Assembly (NCBI RefSeq): GCF_037325665.1
Contig: NC_090246.1
Location: 58,897,504-58,961,503 of the forward strand
Direction of reading: 5' to 3'
Origin: Littorina saxatilis
Taxonomy: Eukaryota > Mollusca > Gastropoda > Littorinimorpha > Littorinidae
DNA length: 64,000 nucleotides
This document shows positions 37,875-50,680 of the stretch, in pieces. The first letter of the stretch is position 1; every line of letters starts with the position of its first letter. Both the position numbers and the translations under genes were made by a program. The notes below the pieces were generated by a model. It ran no database searches. It saw nothing but the letters and a program-made list of their open reading frames with translations, and was not told the DNA's origin.

Positions 37875-40301
37875 TAAAGTCAATCTCTACAAGAGATTTT
37901 CTGGAAGCACACATGAGTTTGGCTACTACAGTGGCAGATGTAACACCCTTTTAAGATTGCAAACAATTTGAGAAATTTGGGAAAGAGGAAATCTTAAAAC
38001 CAAGATTAAATTGCAAAACAAAACATTGATATGCAGAGAAAATCTCAGAAAACGGGGTCCGAAAAAAGGGTCTAAATAAAAAAAAGGACTTATACAGTAA
38101 CTTCTCTTCATGTCTTTTGATTCAGTGTCGAAGGCCAGTTAAGACAATCTTTGATCAAATAAGTTAAGCTTTCTTTCAAGACTTGAACAGTTCTAACAAA
38201 GGCTTAGCTACAGCTACAATAAATTAATGTTTAACTGCATTTATTTGTTCCAAAGAGGACACAGTAATAGTAAATGAAATTTCGGTGCATTCTTATGTGT
38301 AGAAGAATGTCAGTGTGGCAACGCTGCTTAAATTTTATACTGGTGCTAAACATAATAACTTCATCACAACTTAATTCTGTTGGCTTATAAAACCATAAGC
38401 TCTGCAATACCGCTTCAGACAGGGAACAAAATGATCTAGTCATAGTAATGGTAATACTACTTTGCCTGTTTCATGGATAACTCTAACAAAGCCATTTTAA
38501 CATGTTTGACAGGAAAAAAAATTCAACATTTCAGAAATTATACAAAACAATTAATGCAGGATAGTGTAAACTGAACCATATGATATCTTACTCAGGAGAC
38601 TTGCATTTTGAATGCCGAGGCAAGTTTATGATTTTAAAAAAACAGTGATCAATAACCTGTGATAGCCTTTTACCACTTAAAAGTATATGACATAAGGACC
38701 AGATGACGGATAAAATACTGTTCTTTTTTAAAATGTTGTCTGGTTAGCTATCCAACCAAAGGGAGACCTCTTGCATCTGTCTCCACAAAACAAACTCAGA
38801 TTGGGAGACAAAAATGAAAACACATTTTCTGTAACATTATATTACTTAACATGAAACATTACTATCAAGACTTAACTCTTACACACCCCACTCCCCCCCC
38901 CTCCACAACAATATTTGCAATAGCATTATCATCCATTTACCAAACAATTCACATAAAAAACAATTAAAATCTTGGCACTTATTTGAGCTTCTACATCAGT
39001 ACATGTCATTTTAAGCAATAACTGAAGAATAAGCAATAACTGAAAAATCTACAAGAAATGGGGAAAAAAGATTCTGATGATGTAAGTTTTGATATACAAA
39101 AAGTTCACACGCAGTGACATCCTGAGATTTTGCATCAAAGTTTACATTCTACCTGTTTCAGACACTCACCTGTTCCAATTACTTTCATCCAAACAGTTTC
39201 AATATACAAATTTCACATAACAAATAAGTCTGTGCTAGAAACTTCACCAACTTCATGGACAACTGAATAACCGGTAAGAGAAAAACATAAATTAAATATA
39301 TATAATCTCTCCAGATAAAACACACAAACACACACACACACACTTTGACATATACACCTGGAGTTGGCACTTAGTATGTGTGTTATGAAGCATTCACACA
39401 CACACAATGTATACATGCATGTGTGCATGCTCGCACGCACACACACACACACACACACTTTATAAAAGTTGGTTACAAGATCATTGGGTACAATTAACAT
39501 TTGCAAGTTCAAAAGAGCATCTTTAAAAAGACCTGATAAATGCTGTTTACAGCCATCCACCCCCATTCTCCCTCCCTGCCCCTCCAACCCTACACATAAA
39601 GTAGTATGAAGTTAGCCGATTTGATAAAACAGAAATATCTAGAAGTTATAAAGATGGAAATTATAATGCACATTTTGATTAAACTGATGCCACATTCTGT
39701 CACATCTAAAGAAGATTTTGACAGGAAAGCTGATTTCCCATTGTTAAATTAAACCTTAAAAGTGAATGCCTTCTTTAAAACAACTTTCAACATTAAACTG
39801 TAGGCATTCAAACCAAACCAGAACCTCTCAATTACCAAACCTTAAATTTCCAAATGAACACAATGAAGCAAATTCGTGTTACTTTTAACAGCATTTTCAT
39901 CAAGGGAAAAATGTTAACAGGAAAAATGAATGACTGCATGGAAGCAAATGACTGAAACCAGCTGTCTGCCTTAATGATAAAAGATGATAACTACTAAACA
40001 CAGTGCAAACAAACTATTTCAACTGCAGTTTTTCATCTTGTCAAACTCAATTCCAGCTGTTTTGGCTTAATGCTTATGGATTAAAGGTACCAAATGCAAC
40101 ACACACACACAAACATTCTCTGAAATTGACTAATGTCACACTTAAATAAAATGCCCATATAATGGAGAAAAAAAAACTGTTAAAAAAAGAAAATGTCATG
40201 CATTTGTTCAGTGAATTTGAAAAAGTAAAAAAAAATGCATCCCTGATAATATGAGCTGAACTTCTGAAAGTGATCCCCTCCCATGAGAGAGAACAGGGAA
40301 A

Positions 40302-40821
40302 ACAAGTTGCGAGATGCAAAATTACTACATTTAGTCAATCTGTTGAACAGTATGAAATTATAATTTTTACCCCCGCAGCCATGCACCAAGAAAGCGCCGA
40401 AACATTCACAAAAAAAGCGTGCAGAAAGTGACAAGCCAGTATGGTGGACTTCACAGGAAAGCGCACTTTTCTCTATCCTTTTCAACTTTCTGAGCTTGTT
40501 TTTAATCTAAACATAACTTATCTATATGTTTTTGGAATCAGGAAATGACAAAGAACAAGATGCATTCCTTTTTTGATCAATTACTAACATTTTAATTTTA
40601 TTCAGAATTTTCAGATTTTTAATTACCAACTCATTTCTTAATTTTTAAGCTTCCCAAAAATGATGGTGTGACAGTGCCACCTCAACTTTCACAAAAAGCT
40701 GGATATGATGTCATCAAAGACATTTATAAAAAAAATGATAAAAATGCCTGAGGCTATCATTTGCAAGAACTCGCATGTAAAGTTTCATAAAGATCGGTCT
40801 AGTAGTATTCTCTAAATCGTT

Positions 40822-40889
<68 letters not shown>

Positions 40890-40971
40890 AAACAGACACA
40901 CACACACACCACCACCCTCGTCTCGATTCCCCCTCTATCTTAAAACATTCAGTCAAACTTTGACTAAATGT
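40302..40971 (+). mobile_element. E-family element, copy 2
   Basis: The start AACAAGTTGCGAGATGCAAA and the end CAGTCAAACTTTGACTAAAT are diverged forms of the E ends. It keeps the ATATGTTTTTGGAATCAG block and a long CA array before CCCTCGTCTCGATTCCCC. It lies just downstream of the SLC25A16 stop codon, so it is probably inside that gene's 3' UTR. Confidence 0.8.
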
Positions 40972-41026
40972 AAAAAAGAAGAATTAAAACCAGCTACAAC
41001 AAATGTGGTCTACACTTGCACCTTCA

Positions 41027-44000
41027 TCATCTGTCAAAACCAGTGTCCAGTCCCAAAAACTGCTTCATCGTTTCGTAGATTGTGAAGGAAACGCCGACCA
41101 TAGGCATGATGCGTAGATAGTTGACACTCATTCCACGAAATAGTCCTTTCACCACCCCATGATCGTGGTACACAAGAAACAGCACGTTGTACCACCTGCG
41201 ACTGTTGACACAGAGAAAACTATTATCAGATCAGAGTCACCATCAGTGTTGTTGTTATCATTTATTATCATCACTACTGTGGAATCTCCGTTCAAGACCT
41301 CCTCCTTTCAAAAGCATATCTTTTTTTAGATTTATGTTCAGAACATCTGTATATTTACCTCCCTCTTCAACCCTCCCTCTTCTTTGAGACTTGATTTTCT
41401 CAGATTTTTGGGTTCCAGGGTATCATTATCACTGTTATCATCATCATTTCAGAAGCTCCACAATTCAGTTAGAATTTGCTAGCTGTCATCGCAGATACAG
41501 TAAAAACCTCCCATTTGTGACCTTGACAACTTTCAGAAAAATCGGTTGTAAAATGGAGAGGTCTTTATTGGGAATCACATGTTTTGGACACCCAAACCCA
41601 TGAAAATGTCCTGGTCATTTCATTAGTAGGAGGTAACTGCTTGTCATTTCACTTCCTGCCTTCCTTTGATATTTGCATTCTTACAAGTTTAAGGAACAGT
41701 GGGAAACGTTCCTTAACCTTCACCCGATCACGCGTTGGACTACACAGTGCGGATGATGTGGGTTGTGTACGACCCATACTTTCCAAAGAAGGATTCAATG
41801 TAAAAAGTATGGGTCGTACACGACCCACGCCATCCGAACTGGGATACACGTTTTGCCGCCTCTTTGCTGAGTATGGGTCGTGCACGAGCCACGCCATCAG
41901 AATAAGGATAAACAACGTAAAATTCCTTTCGTAATTCCATATGGGTTGTCCACGACACACATCATCCAGACTGTGTAGTTCAATTTACGTTATCATTTAT
42001 TTGTTTGTTTACAAAGATAATCTTTCAAAAGTTGGGCGATGGAAAGGTCGCATAGTGATTAGAGATTACATGAAGTCTCAATTAAAAACTCCACATAGTT
42101 TCAGAGATAAAGACGATTTTGTGAGGCTCTGGGTGGTCCACAACCCACAAAGCACGGTGAAGGTTAAAAGCCATTTTGTGAGGCTCTGGGTGGTCCACAA
42201 CCCACGAAGCACGGTGAAGGTTAAAAGACATTTGCATGCGTGACACACGCTCTCACAGTGATGGCAAACACTTATACACCCAAACCAATACCCCATGATT
42301 AGATTTCACATCAGTCAGAATCAAATCACAAGTACTTAAAGATGGACACAGTTGCCTGTAGTAAACTGAGATGAAAGTCTTTATTGACTCATTGGCTGGT
42401 TGGTCTGTTGTCAGAAAACGGGAGGTTTAACTATTCGGAGGTCAGTTACAGTGCAAGAGGCATCCGTGTCAAGAAAATCAAAAAGTCGGAAAACGTGACG
42501 TTTTGTTCTTGGAAGGGGTCGTTATGGGAGATTGTACTGTACATATGTATATATGCATATTATTTTGAAACTTCAAAGATTAATCAATAACAATAAATCA
42601 TCTATAAGGGCTTTCCTGCTTGATGCAAGTATTGTCCCGCTGGTTCAAAAATATCAACATGTCTATCACACTGACAAACAAAGTTGTTACATACATGCAG
42701 TATGACACAGGTCCTTCAGACAACAAAGAGAAACTTTAAACAAGGTGAAATAATGTCATGATGGAGATTCATGAATAGTGTGACATTGACTTTTAACTAC
42801 AAAACATCAATCCACAAACATGAGTATGAAAGTGCTCACCCTTCGAACTTGTTGACATCACTGTGCATCTTGCCCACTTGAAGCTGCCGTCGAACAACAT
42901 CCAGTGGGTATCTAACAACATACACAATGATCAAGTTTATTTAAAGAAGCATGAATGACAACGACAGAGAAACAAAACAGACGGGGGATCGGGAGGTGTA
43001 TACGTGTGTGAGTGTGTAGGAGTGAGTTAGAGAGAGAGACACACACACACGTGTATTCACATGCACGCACACACAAATTATGAACGCTTACAACAGCTTT
43101 GCAAAGGAGACAACCATTACTTCTGACCTGACCAGCACTGCATATACACTAGGCTATTTTTAAGTAAATCTATCAGTATCACTCTAACATGGAGAGAGCA
43201 ATAAAGTGAGCAAAGAGAGAAAGAAAATGAGAGATACAGAGTTCGTTAGGGGATAGACAGAGAAAGACAGTGACAGACGGAGTGATTGACAGAGAGACAA
43301 ACAGAGATACAAGAGAGAAAGAAAATGAGCGATACAGAGTTCATGAGGGGAGAGACAGAGAAAGACAGCGACAGACAGACAATGAGAGATAGACAGACAG
43401 ACGAACAGACCAGCAGAGGGATAGTACTCACGAGACGGTCTGTGCCACAGCGCCTGCCACCCCTCCACACAACAGTTTTGCAGGCACCACCAGCACCAGA
43501 CCTCCTGTGTTCTGTGGGCACGGACTGCCCACAATGTCTGGGTAGGTGTCTAGGCACCAGTTCTTCAGCATCTCGTAAGAATAAAAGGACAGGCCTAGAG
43601 AGACACACATCTAGTCATTAGAAACTGTAAAATCATGCTGAAAGCAAGGATAAAAAGGAACACATAGAATGTGTTTAGTTTAGTTCGTGGGGACAAATGG
43701 AGTAGGGCCGTCAAGCCTATAAATTGTCCCATCAATATTAGTTCAACAGTTTGTTTTATTGGGTCTGCATTACTTATTCAAGATTGTTGTGCAAGATTTT
43801 TGTTGTTGCTAACTTTCTTGCCATTAATTGAACAGCAAGCTTGTTATTTTTTTCAGTTGCCAAGAGATTGGTTCTGCTTGAATCTAACTTACTATTGCTG
43901 CACATGTTGTATGCATTTAGAGCGCTTACACCCCTTTTTTTCTCAGATATACACAGCATGCACAATTATGTCTCAAAGAATCATAGATTTATCCATACAT

Positions 44001-47000
44001 GTACTATGCATGTGTCTGTAGAATGTGTCACGTTAAAAAAAGGTTTGACAATATGTTTGTTAAAGACTTTCTAAGCTGATTGCAAAAATGTAGCACTTGC
44101 TTGTAGTTCTTCTTTTATTTCTTCTTATTGAAAAAAAGAGAGAATAACGTTCTAGGAAAATTGCTTTGAAGTAAAACTAATTGAAACATTCCAGGAGAGG
44201 CATAAACCCAAAACTTAGCATATTGATAATTCAAACAGCTTCACACTAACCTGAGTAAGGCGCCATCCCTATCATGGAAGGAACCATGCCTCTGAAAAAC
44301 GGTCGCATTCCACCTTCGGTTAGATGCATTCGTCGTACCATCTCTCTCATGCCAAGCTCCATGGACGGAGATTTCACCTGAAAGGCCAGTCGGGATCTCA
44401 AAACATCCAGAGGATACGTCCCCAAAATCGCTGTCAATCCTGTTCAAGGACAGAAATTCAGATGTAGAATTGCACCTTCCTACAGGTATAAATCGCAGTG
44501 TAAACCATTGCAACCCTATCCAATCATTTAAATGAAGCTATACACAATGTATACAGTGGAACCTCCTTTTTCAGACCTAACAAAATCTGAAAAAATCAGG
44601 TCTTAAAAAGGGGGGAGTCTTAAAGAAGGTCGTCTACATTTTTGCTTTTTTTCAATAATCTTATGGTTAGATTTCGCTAAAAAGTTATGTCAGATGATGG
44701 ATGAACCATGGGGAAAAAAGTTATAGAAAAAAAATATGTAAAAAAAGATTTTATTTTTGGGTAGCGTGTCACTCACGCTTCCAATATTTTGTTTTCTGTT
44801 TACTGAGAACATGTGCTTTGCCTAAAAATACTGACCAATCAAATTCATGTCACTACGCTTATTGCCACGCCCAAACAAGTGCAGCAACAGTTTGACACTG
44901 GAGCGCTGTCCACGCTTTTTTTTAAACGCACGAAATGCACGGGATTTGAGAGGAGTTTTGCGCTTGGCATTTTCCAAATAAGGATATCCTACTATGAGTA
45001 CTACGCTGGAATACTACAATGAATTATCAAACGGCTACACTGGCTTCGTCTTTCCTGATCGAAAGGGGGTGTATTGTTGATATTTGTAGATAATAGACTC
45101 TGCATTTTAATGGTCAAATGGCGATTTCGGTATAAAAATGTAGACAAGGACCTTTAAAATGGAGGTAAATTTTACAGAGGTTCTGCGAAAAATGTGAAAA
45201 AGCAAGGTCTTAAAAACGGAGGGAGTCTTAAATTGGGTGGTCTTAAAAGGGTTTTTTTACTGTACACCTTTCCTCATGAACAGAACATATGCCAAGATTC
45301 AATAGCCGGGCTGCATATTATAAAAGATTTTTGTATCAATAATTTTTTATGATTATCGCCAGAAAAAACAATTAAGTCAGCTCAGGTGACTGCTTCTCAA
45401 GGACTTTTATTTTTATGTTACATACAGTACTTATAAGTTGTAAGCTGGCTACATGAAGCAGCATACTACCTTGACTAAGTTCAGGCTGATATTTCCCATA
45501 AGACCTAGTCGCCTAGATAGCTGTAAACTAGAGCCTTAAATTGTAACTGAAACACATGTGTTCATGTGTAGCACACACACATATATATTAACTAGAATGA
45601 ATACCCGCTTCGCCGGGTACCCGGCTTTGCCGGGAAGAAGTAGAGCCGAATGATACCCGGCTTCGCCAGGAAGAAGTAGAGCCGAATACCCAGCTTCGCC
45701 GGGTACCCGGCTTCGCCGGGAAGAAGTAGAAGAATACCCGGCTTTGCCGGGATGAAAGCATTGTGGACAGTGACCTTCTAAAAATAGTAACGGGAATATC
45801 CGGCTTCGCCGGGATGAAAGCGTTGTGGACAGTGACCTTCTAAAAATAGTAACGGGAATATGGATTGACGCCACACGAAGGAAGGGAGATAAACGCAAAA
45901 CACTGGAGAAGATAAGGAAGAGTTACTGGGAATGGATCTGGGAAGATGAACAGAAAAACCAAAATCGGTTCAGCGCTGCACGCTGAGAGCACATGTTGAA
46001 AATTCTCATTGACCAGGTTGTGTCCGGGGTCTACCTGAATATGCCCACCAAATTTGAAGCAGATCCATCGAGAACTTTGGCCGTGCATCGCGAACACACA
46101 CACACACACACACAGAGACAGACACAAGTCGTATATATATATATAGATAGAAGACAAACAGGTCGGACATATGGGCATTGCCTACCTGCTAAAGATCCAG
46201 CAAACAACTTGTCAATATGTGGATGATTTGGGAAAGCAGGTTTCAGCCACTGCAAAATATGGATAATCTCAGAATTGACAAATTAGCTGCAAACAGAGAA
46301 CAAATCATGTGCATTCTTTTTTTTTTTTTATATAAACTATGACTACTCTGGTAAACTCACAGCACTCAATAATGAATTATTAATGATATTTTTTTTATTG
46401 AAAACAACAAACACGTCAAAAGTTTTTTAATAAATCATTCCATATCAGCTTAATTCAGACATAGACATGATTTTTCACATCCACGGTCAAACTCCAAAAA
46501 TATATACACAGACAATTCAGGTTCACTAGCTTCAGAAATAGCATAAAGTTCAGAAGCAACAGAAGCCAACGACCAGTCCACCTGGTCAAACAATATCCTG
46601 CTGAGACATTTAAGAATGAAACTTCTCAGCTAAATTTATTAACGACTTGCTTTATTGGTTGATTAAGAGCTATCTCAGTATCTGATGTGTAAAATCTGAA
46701 ATACACACCTTCTTGTATTGTTCAAAGGCAGTGAACTGAATGGCAGCATACGGGAAAATTCTTATCATCTGCACTCCATTGCCTTTGTAGAGACCAGGCA
46801 CTCCTTCTTTGACCAAAACTTGTTTAAATGTTCCATAGACACCTGGACAAAACATTATCAAATTCAAAACCAAACTAAAATTAGGTCATAAAAAAAAAAC
46901 TAAGAAAAAGTTTGCGCTTGGAAATGGAAGACATCTCACTTATTTTCACTTATTGTCTAGATGAAAACTACAGCAGTTGAAAGTGATTGCATGACATTAA

Positions 47001-50000
47001 GTGGTACAGGTGATATCAGAACCCCCGCAATTAGAGAACATCCCCCAACAAAGTAAAGGTCACCTCCTGTTGTCCCTTGTCAACTGATATGTCTTAATTC
47101 TTCTTCTTCATTCATTGGTTGAAACTCCCACGATCTTTTATGTGTATGGCCATTCAGGCAGTCATACGCCCCTTTCGGGGGAAGCATGCATGGTATTTAT
47201 GTGTTTTTATAACCAACCGAACTCTGACATGGATTAAAGAATCTTTTCCGTGTGCAGTGGTCGTGTGCTTGCGTGTACCAACAAAGGGGGATAAGGACTA
47301 GCAGGTTTGTACATAAGTTCACCTGGGAGATTTGAAAAATCTCAACCCTTAACCCACAAGACGTCGCCAGGATTCGAACCCACAACCTTACTCGTGGGAG
47401 GCTGGCGTCTTAACCACTAGGCCACTGCGCCCGTCGAGTTGATATACATGTATGAACTAGACAAAAGTACACCTTGAGACTTTGTTATTTTTTAGTTGAA
47501 CGTTTGTAACACTTCTGTCCTCTTCTTTCATGTTAAACTTAAAGTACACCTGTCATGATGGGGCAGCTACAATGTGGGGACACTTTTGTTTATCCTAATC
47601 ATATTCTCTCATCAGAGGTACCAATGTATATGAAACATTTCAAGAGATTTTAAAACAGAATGTGAACTTCACGCAATATACATCTGCAATTGCAAATAGC
47701 CACAGAGGACAAGTTTGAAATTTTACCGAGATCTTTGAAGTGTGTGTTCTGAGCTTGCATGAGGATCTTCACACGATCCAGAGGTGCCACTGTAGATTTT
47801 GCACAACATCCCGCTACCCCTGAAAATATAACAAAAAAATGATAGAATCAAAACTTTGAGGACATTTTGAGACTTTAAAAATGCACAGATTCATACATTC
47901 TACTGCCAAAACAACATTCCTTTGGCCCTATTTCCTGATCATCTGATGACATAGCCATGATGCCCGGTAATATTAGTCTGTTCTAACAAAAAAACCACTG
48001 AAAACTTCAACAGAAAATAAGATATTCTGTCCTTAAAGTTAAATCATGATATATATTATATATATTTATTAAAATCATAACTAATAATATCTGCAATTTT
48101 CACCTTTATTTTCTTGTTTGTGTCAGGATTTGCGATGGAGCGGAAGTTATAAAACTAAAAGCAAGTGAACTGATACAAACACATAAATAATGGTTGAAAT
48201 GGCATAAATCAGGGATGATTTCAAACAAACATGTCAAATGACATTATTTAAAGATCTTCTTTTTCGTTCATGGTCTGAAACTACCACAATTTCTACCCCA
48301 CCACTTAGGCAGCTATACCCCATATTGGGGGGATGCAAGCTTGGTATATTTAGTATATATTACGTGTTACTATCACCTACGTAACTCTGTCATGGATTAC
48401 AGGGTCCTTTGTATGTGCATTTGCCTGGTCTTGCATAATAATGGTTGGGTTTCGAACCCACGACCTTCTGTTTGGGAAGCTGGCATCTTATCCACTAGGT
48501 CACTGCAGTTCTTTTAGATGGGTTTTTTTTCTGAGAAAAGTAGTACCCTGGCCATGCAAGAAGCCTTTTCATTTAATTTCAAGGCTGCTGCCGGGATCAG
48601 TTAATTGAAGTTAGCTGAGTTAGTCGGTTATAAATTTTATATGAATGGCATAGTCAGAATTAGGAACTACAACTATGAAGAACGAAAGATCCGTACCTAT
48701 GGGCCTTATTTCTCTGCACACCATTCTAACAATGATTCGAATGAAGGAATGCTGACTAAAACAGTGAAAGTTGAAACGCACTGGCTATACACGCACTCGG
48801 AGTGTATACAGGGGTCAGAATCTTGTATATACTACGGCGTTAATTTGCCATTCGACACCACTTAGCGATAGAAACGCAGAGCAGTTGATTATATAATATA
48901 AGACTCATAAGAGTACAGTAAAACCTGCATCTAGCGGACCCTTATTTCGGCGGACACCTTAGCATAACGGACAATTCAAGTGAGGACGGATGTATTTTAC
49001 TCTCAAAAACACCTTAAAAGAGCGAACACCTCAAAGGCGTGGACGCGGACACCCTTTTTTGGTCCCGATTGGGTTCGTTACTTGTCAACAACGGACAAAC
49101 CCTTGAAGCAGACAGCTTTTAGCAGACGCTGGTCCGCCATCTTGGTTCTGCAAATACAATCTTGCTGGCGATGTGAACGCGCGAGAAGCCAATGACAGCA
49201 CTTGAAAGAAGTTGATTTTTGTATGGTGCACGCTCATTGGTCGATGCCGTGAACTCACAAACATTTCGGGTTTCTACTTTCTGTACTGTGATGCATCTTC
49301 GTGTCATCCTTCGTCTTCGTCTCATCATGCCAAAACGAAAAAATTTGACTTTAGAAGAGAGAGTCGATGTCATAAAGACCGTTCGAAAAGTTGCTGATGA
49401 GCTGAATTGAGGAAAAACTCAAATTTCCAACATAAAAGCTGATCGAACACAAATTCTCAGTCAGTGGGACTCCGGTGCCAGATCGACGGCAAAATGTGTT
49501 AAGAGAAGAAAAACAACCTATGACGAGTTGAACGAAGAACTCTTCGAGTGGTTTTCAACAGCTCGATCAAAGAATCTTCCAGTGAATGGCCCATTGCTTC
49601 AGATAAGAAACCGATTGCACCTCACTCTCTCTCTCTCCTGTTCTTTGAACAAAAAACAAAAACAAAAACAAAAAAAACTTGAGGGCTTCAAAACTTTGAG
49701 TTTTAATAATCACTGTGGCAAAAAAGAATCAGTGACTGTTGGGTGTTTTTTTTCTCCAAAAAAATGTTGGCGCATTCATATTCATAAGAAAGGACACCTT
49801 GCTACAAAGGACAGTGGCAAGGCTCCCCAAGAGCGTCCTTTGCTCGCAGGTTTTACTGTACAAAGAAACGAAAAACAATCTGATGCTGCACGGCCTTTGC
49901 TGTAACGTAGATTACATTTTCGGGGTGTACTTAAAAGACCGGACACTGAACCACATCAACACTCAGAGCGTCATTCGGCGCCATTTTGCTTAATAGGTAC

Positions 50001-50680
50001 GCTTCACTTTCGATTCATGGTATCAAAATATGCTGGGAACAAACACAGACAAAAACAAACACACACACGAAACTGATGCTTCAGTGCCTTCACGGCAGTT
50101 TATTGTCGGAGTTTGGAACACACTTTGCACTTTGAGTGTGTTTCGACCTAGAAACGGTTGTATACTATGTGAATGTACATTATTTACCAACCCTCGACAC
50201 TCCGAAAAGAGATAGCGGAAGTCCATACGTCAGACTGATTTTTCATTGGCTACTCAGTTCCTAACGACTTGTTAGGGGGCATTTCATTGGCTACAGATTT
50301 GTAACAGAGCTTTTCATTGTCGGAGTGTATACAGACCCATTGATCCTGTATACACTCAGAGTGCGTATAGCTTTTCCCAAGTTGAAACATTCCAGTTAGC
50401 CTATATAATAATAATAATAATAATAATGGTTATTTATACGCGCACACCTTCCCAAAGGGAAGCTCGTGGCGTTTACAAAGGCGCTTCATGCATACACTCG
50501 TACATAACAATCTCACAACCTTACATTCCACACAATCAACCGTACAAAAAATAATAATAATATCAGTACATTTGCAAAATCAATAAAGATTCCCTTACCT
50601 CCCGCCAAGAGCGTCTTCGCAGTTCTTGAAGTAAGTGCACGATTTATCTTATCTAATCTGTCATTTTCATCTCCTTTCAT
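41027..50680 (-). CDS. SLC25A16: SLC25A16-type mitochondrial carrier
   Basis: Eight coding exons read on the minus strand: 50680-50599, 47819-47727, 46842-46709, 46249-46186, 44439-44251, 43594-43432, 42911-42840 and 41201-41027. They total 972 bases (323 residues plus stop), all with GT/AG borders and matching phases. The protein has the three carrier repeats with signatures [16 protein letters not shown] and YPLDVVRR, and six expected membrane helices of the inner mitochondrial membrane. [18 protein letters not shown] and [20 protein letters not shown] are close to human SLC25A16 (Graves disease carrier), not SLC25A42. Length fits the family (human about 332). The family is linked to coenzyme A supply of the matrix, partly from its yeast relative Leu5; the exact substrate is not settled. 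The start is the first ATG of the exon, giving a short N-terminus ([16 protein letters not shown]). The first ATG faces CAMLG, 1.3 kb away. Confidence 0.95.
41717..42220. mobile_element. piggyBac-like MITE with duplicated right end
   Basis: TTAA at 41713-41716 is followed by CCTTCACC. The right end reads GGTGAAGG then TTAA (42164-42167). The last ~57 bases occur twice in tandem, giving a second end GGTGAAGG at 42213-42220 with TTAA at 42221-42224. Palindromic GGGTCGTACACGACCC-type motifs recur at both ends. TTAA duplication and short CC-starting ends are known for piggyBac. It lies in the last intron of SLC25A16. No coding frame. Confidence 0.75.
43021..43425. repeat. GA/GACA-rich tract with ~100-bp duplication
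   Basis: Purine-rich AGAGA/GACAGA sequence fills the intron next to exon 43432-43594. A block of about 100 bases starting AGAGAGAAAGAAAATGAG occurs twice (from about 43214 and 43313) with few changes. Confidence 0.7.
44554..45262. mobile_element. pogo/Tigger-like non-autonomous element
   Basis: TA at 44552-44553 and 45263-45264 flank inverted ends starting CAGTGGAACCTCC and, inverted, CAGTAAAAAAACCC. Both continue into TTTT and AGACC blocks. GTCTTAAA motifs recur inside both ends. No transposase frame is preserved. It lies in an SLC25A16 intron (44440-46185). Confidence 0.7.
45590..46150. repeat. GC-palindrome tandem repeats and attached non-coding element
   Basis: Short palindromes of the form CCGGCTTCGCCGG recur about eight times (45600-45815) with AAGAAGTAGAGCCGA spacers. 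Then a ~65-base unit (GATGAAAGCRTTGTGGACAG) occurs twice. The rest runs to CACCAAATTTGAAGCAGATC, a CA array and GTCGTATATATATATAG. This ending style, with a target-like phrase before a CA array, also occurs in the E family. Class unknown. Confidence 0.7.
47100..47436 (-). mobile_element. tRNA-derived SINE in SLC25A16 intron 1
   Basis: On the minus strand GCAGTGGCCTAGTGGTTAAG is an A box and GTGGGTTCGAATCCTGG a B box. The body contains a CCCCTTTCGGGG palindrome and continues to about 47100. A second, more diverged relative is at 48255-48510. Confidence 0.8.
48255..48510 (-). mobile_element. tRNA-derived SINE, diverged relative
   Basis: On the minus strand GCAGTGACCTAGTGGATAAG and GTGGGTTCGAAACCC are the A and B boxes. 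The body parallels the 47100-47436 copy (TAGCTGCCTAAGTGG and the ATCCATGACAGAG segment). Same intron and orientation. Confidence 0.75.
48784..50371. repeat. inverted repeat pair around a Tigger insertion
   Basis: GCTATACACGCACTC followed by GGAGTGTATACAGG (48784-48812) is matched in inverse by CCTGTATACACTCAGAG and TGCGTATAGC (50345-50371). The pair could be the ends of an older element into which the Tigger copy inserted. The core CACTCNGAGTG is itself palindromic and recurs at 51328-51345, so chance hairpins are also possible. Confidence 0.4.
48916..49858 (+). mobile_element. Tigger/pogo-like transposon, internally deleted
   Basis: The ends CAGTAAAACCTGC are perfect inverted repeats with TA at 48914-48915 and 49859-49860. 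The plus-strand transposase start [19 protein letters not shown] at about 49327 is a CENP-B/pogo-type DNA-binding helix. It is followed past a stop at 49408 by [19 protein letters not shown] and [20 protein letters not shown]. The DDE region is gone: after about 49610 the sequence has no transposase similarity. The remnant is 943 bases and cannot move by itself. Confidence 0.9.

Larger units (their letters stand above)
34701..41026 (-). other. AT-rich region downstream of SLC25A16, possible long 3' UTR
   Basis: It contains no coding frame I can support. Minus-strand AATAAA signals occur at about 34711 and 38240-38245, so part of it may be 3' UTR of the carrier gene, but no single end stands out. 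It holds a truncated SINE tail (36627-36757), a G-family MITE (37658-37874), CA arrays near 39310-39460 and an E-family element (40302-40971) ending only 55 bases from the carrier's stop codon. Confidence 0.4.

Noticed and set aside
43184-43621. Long frames at the SLC25A16 exon 43432-43594
   Set aside because: Only the exon part is real; the rest is translation of a GA/GACA-rich intron tract.
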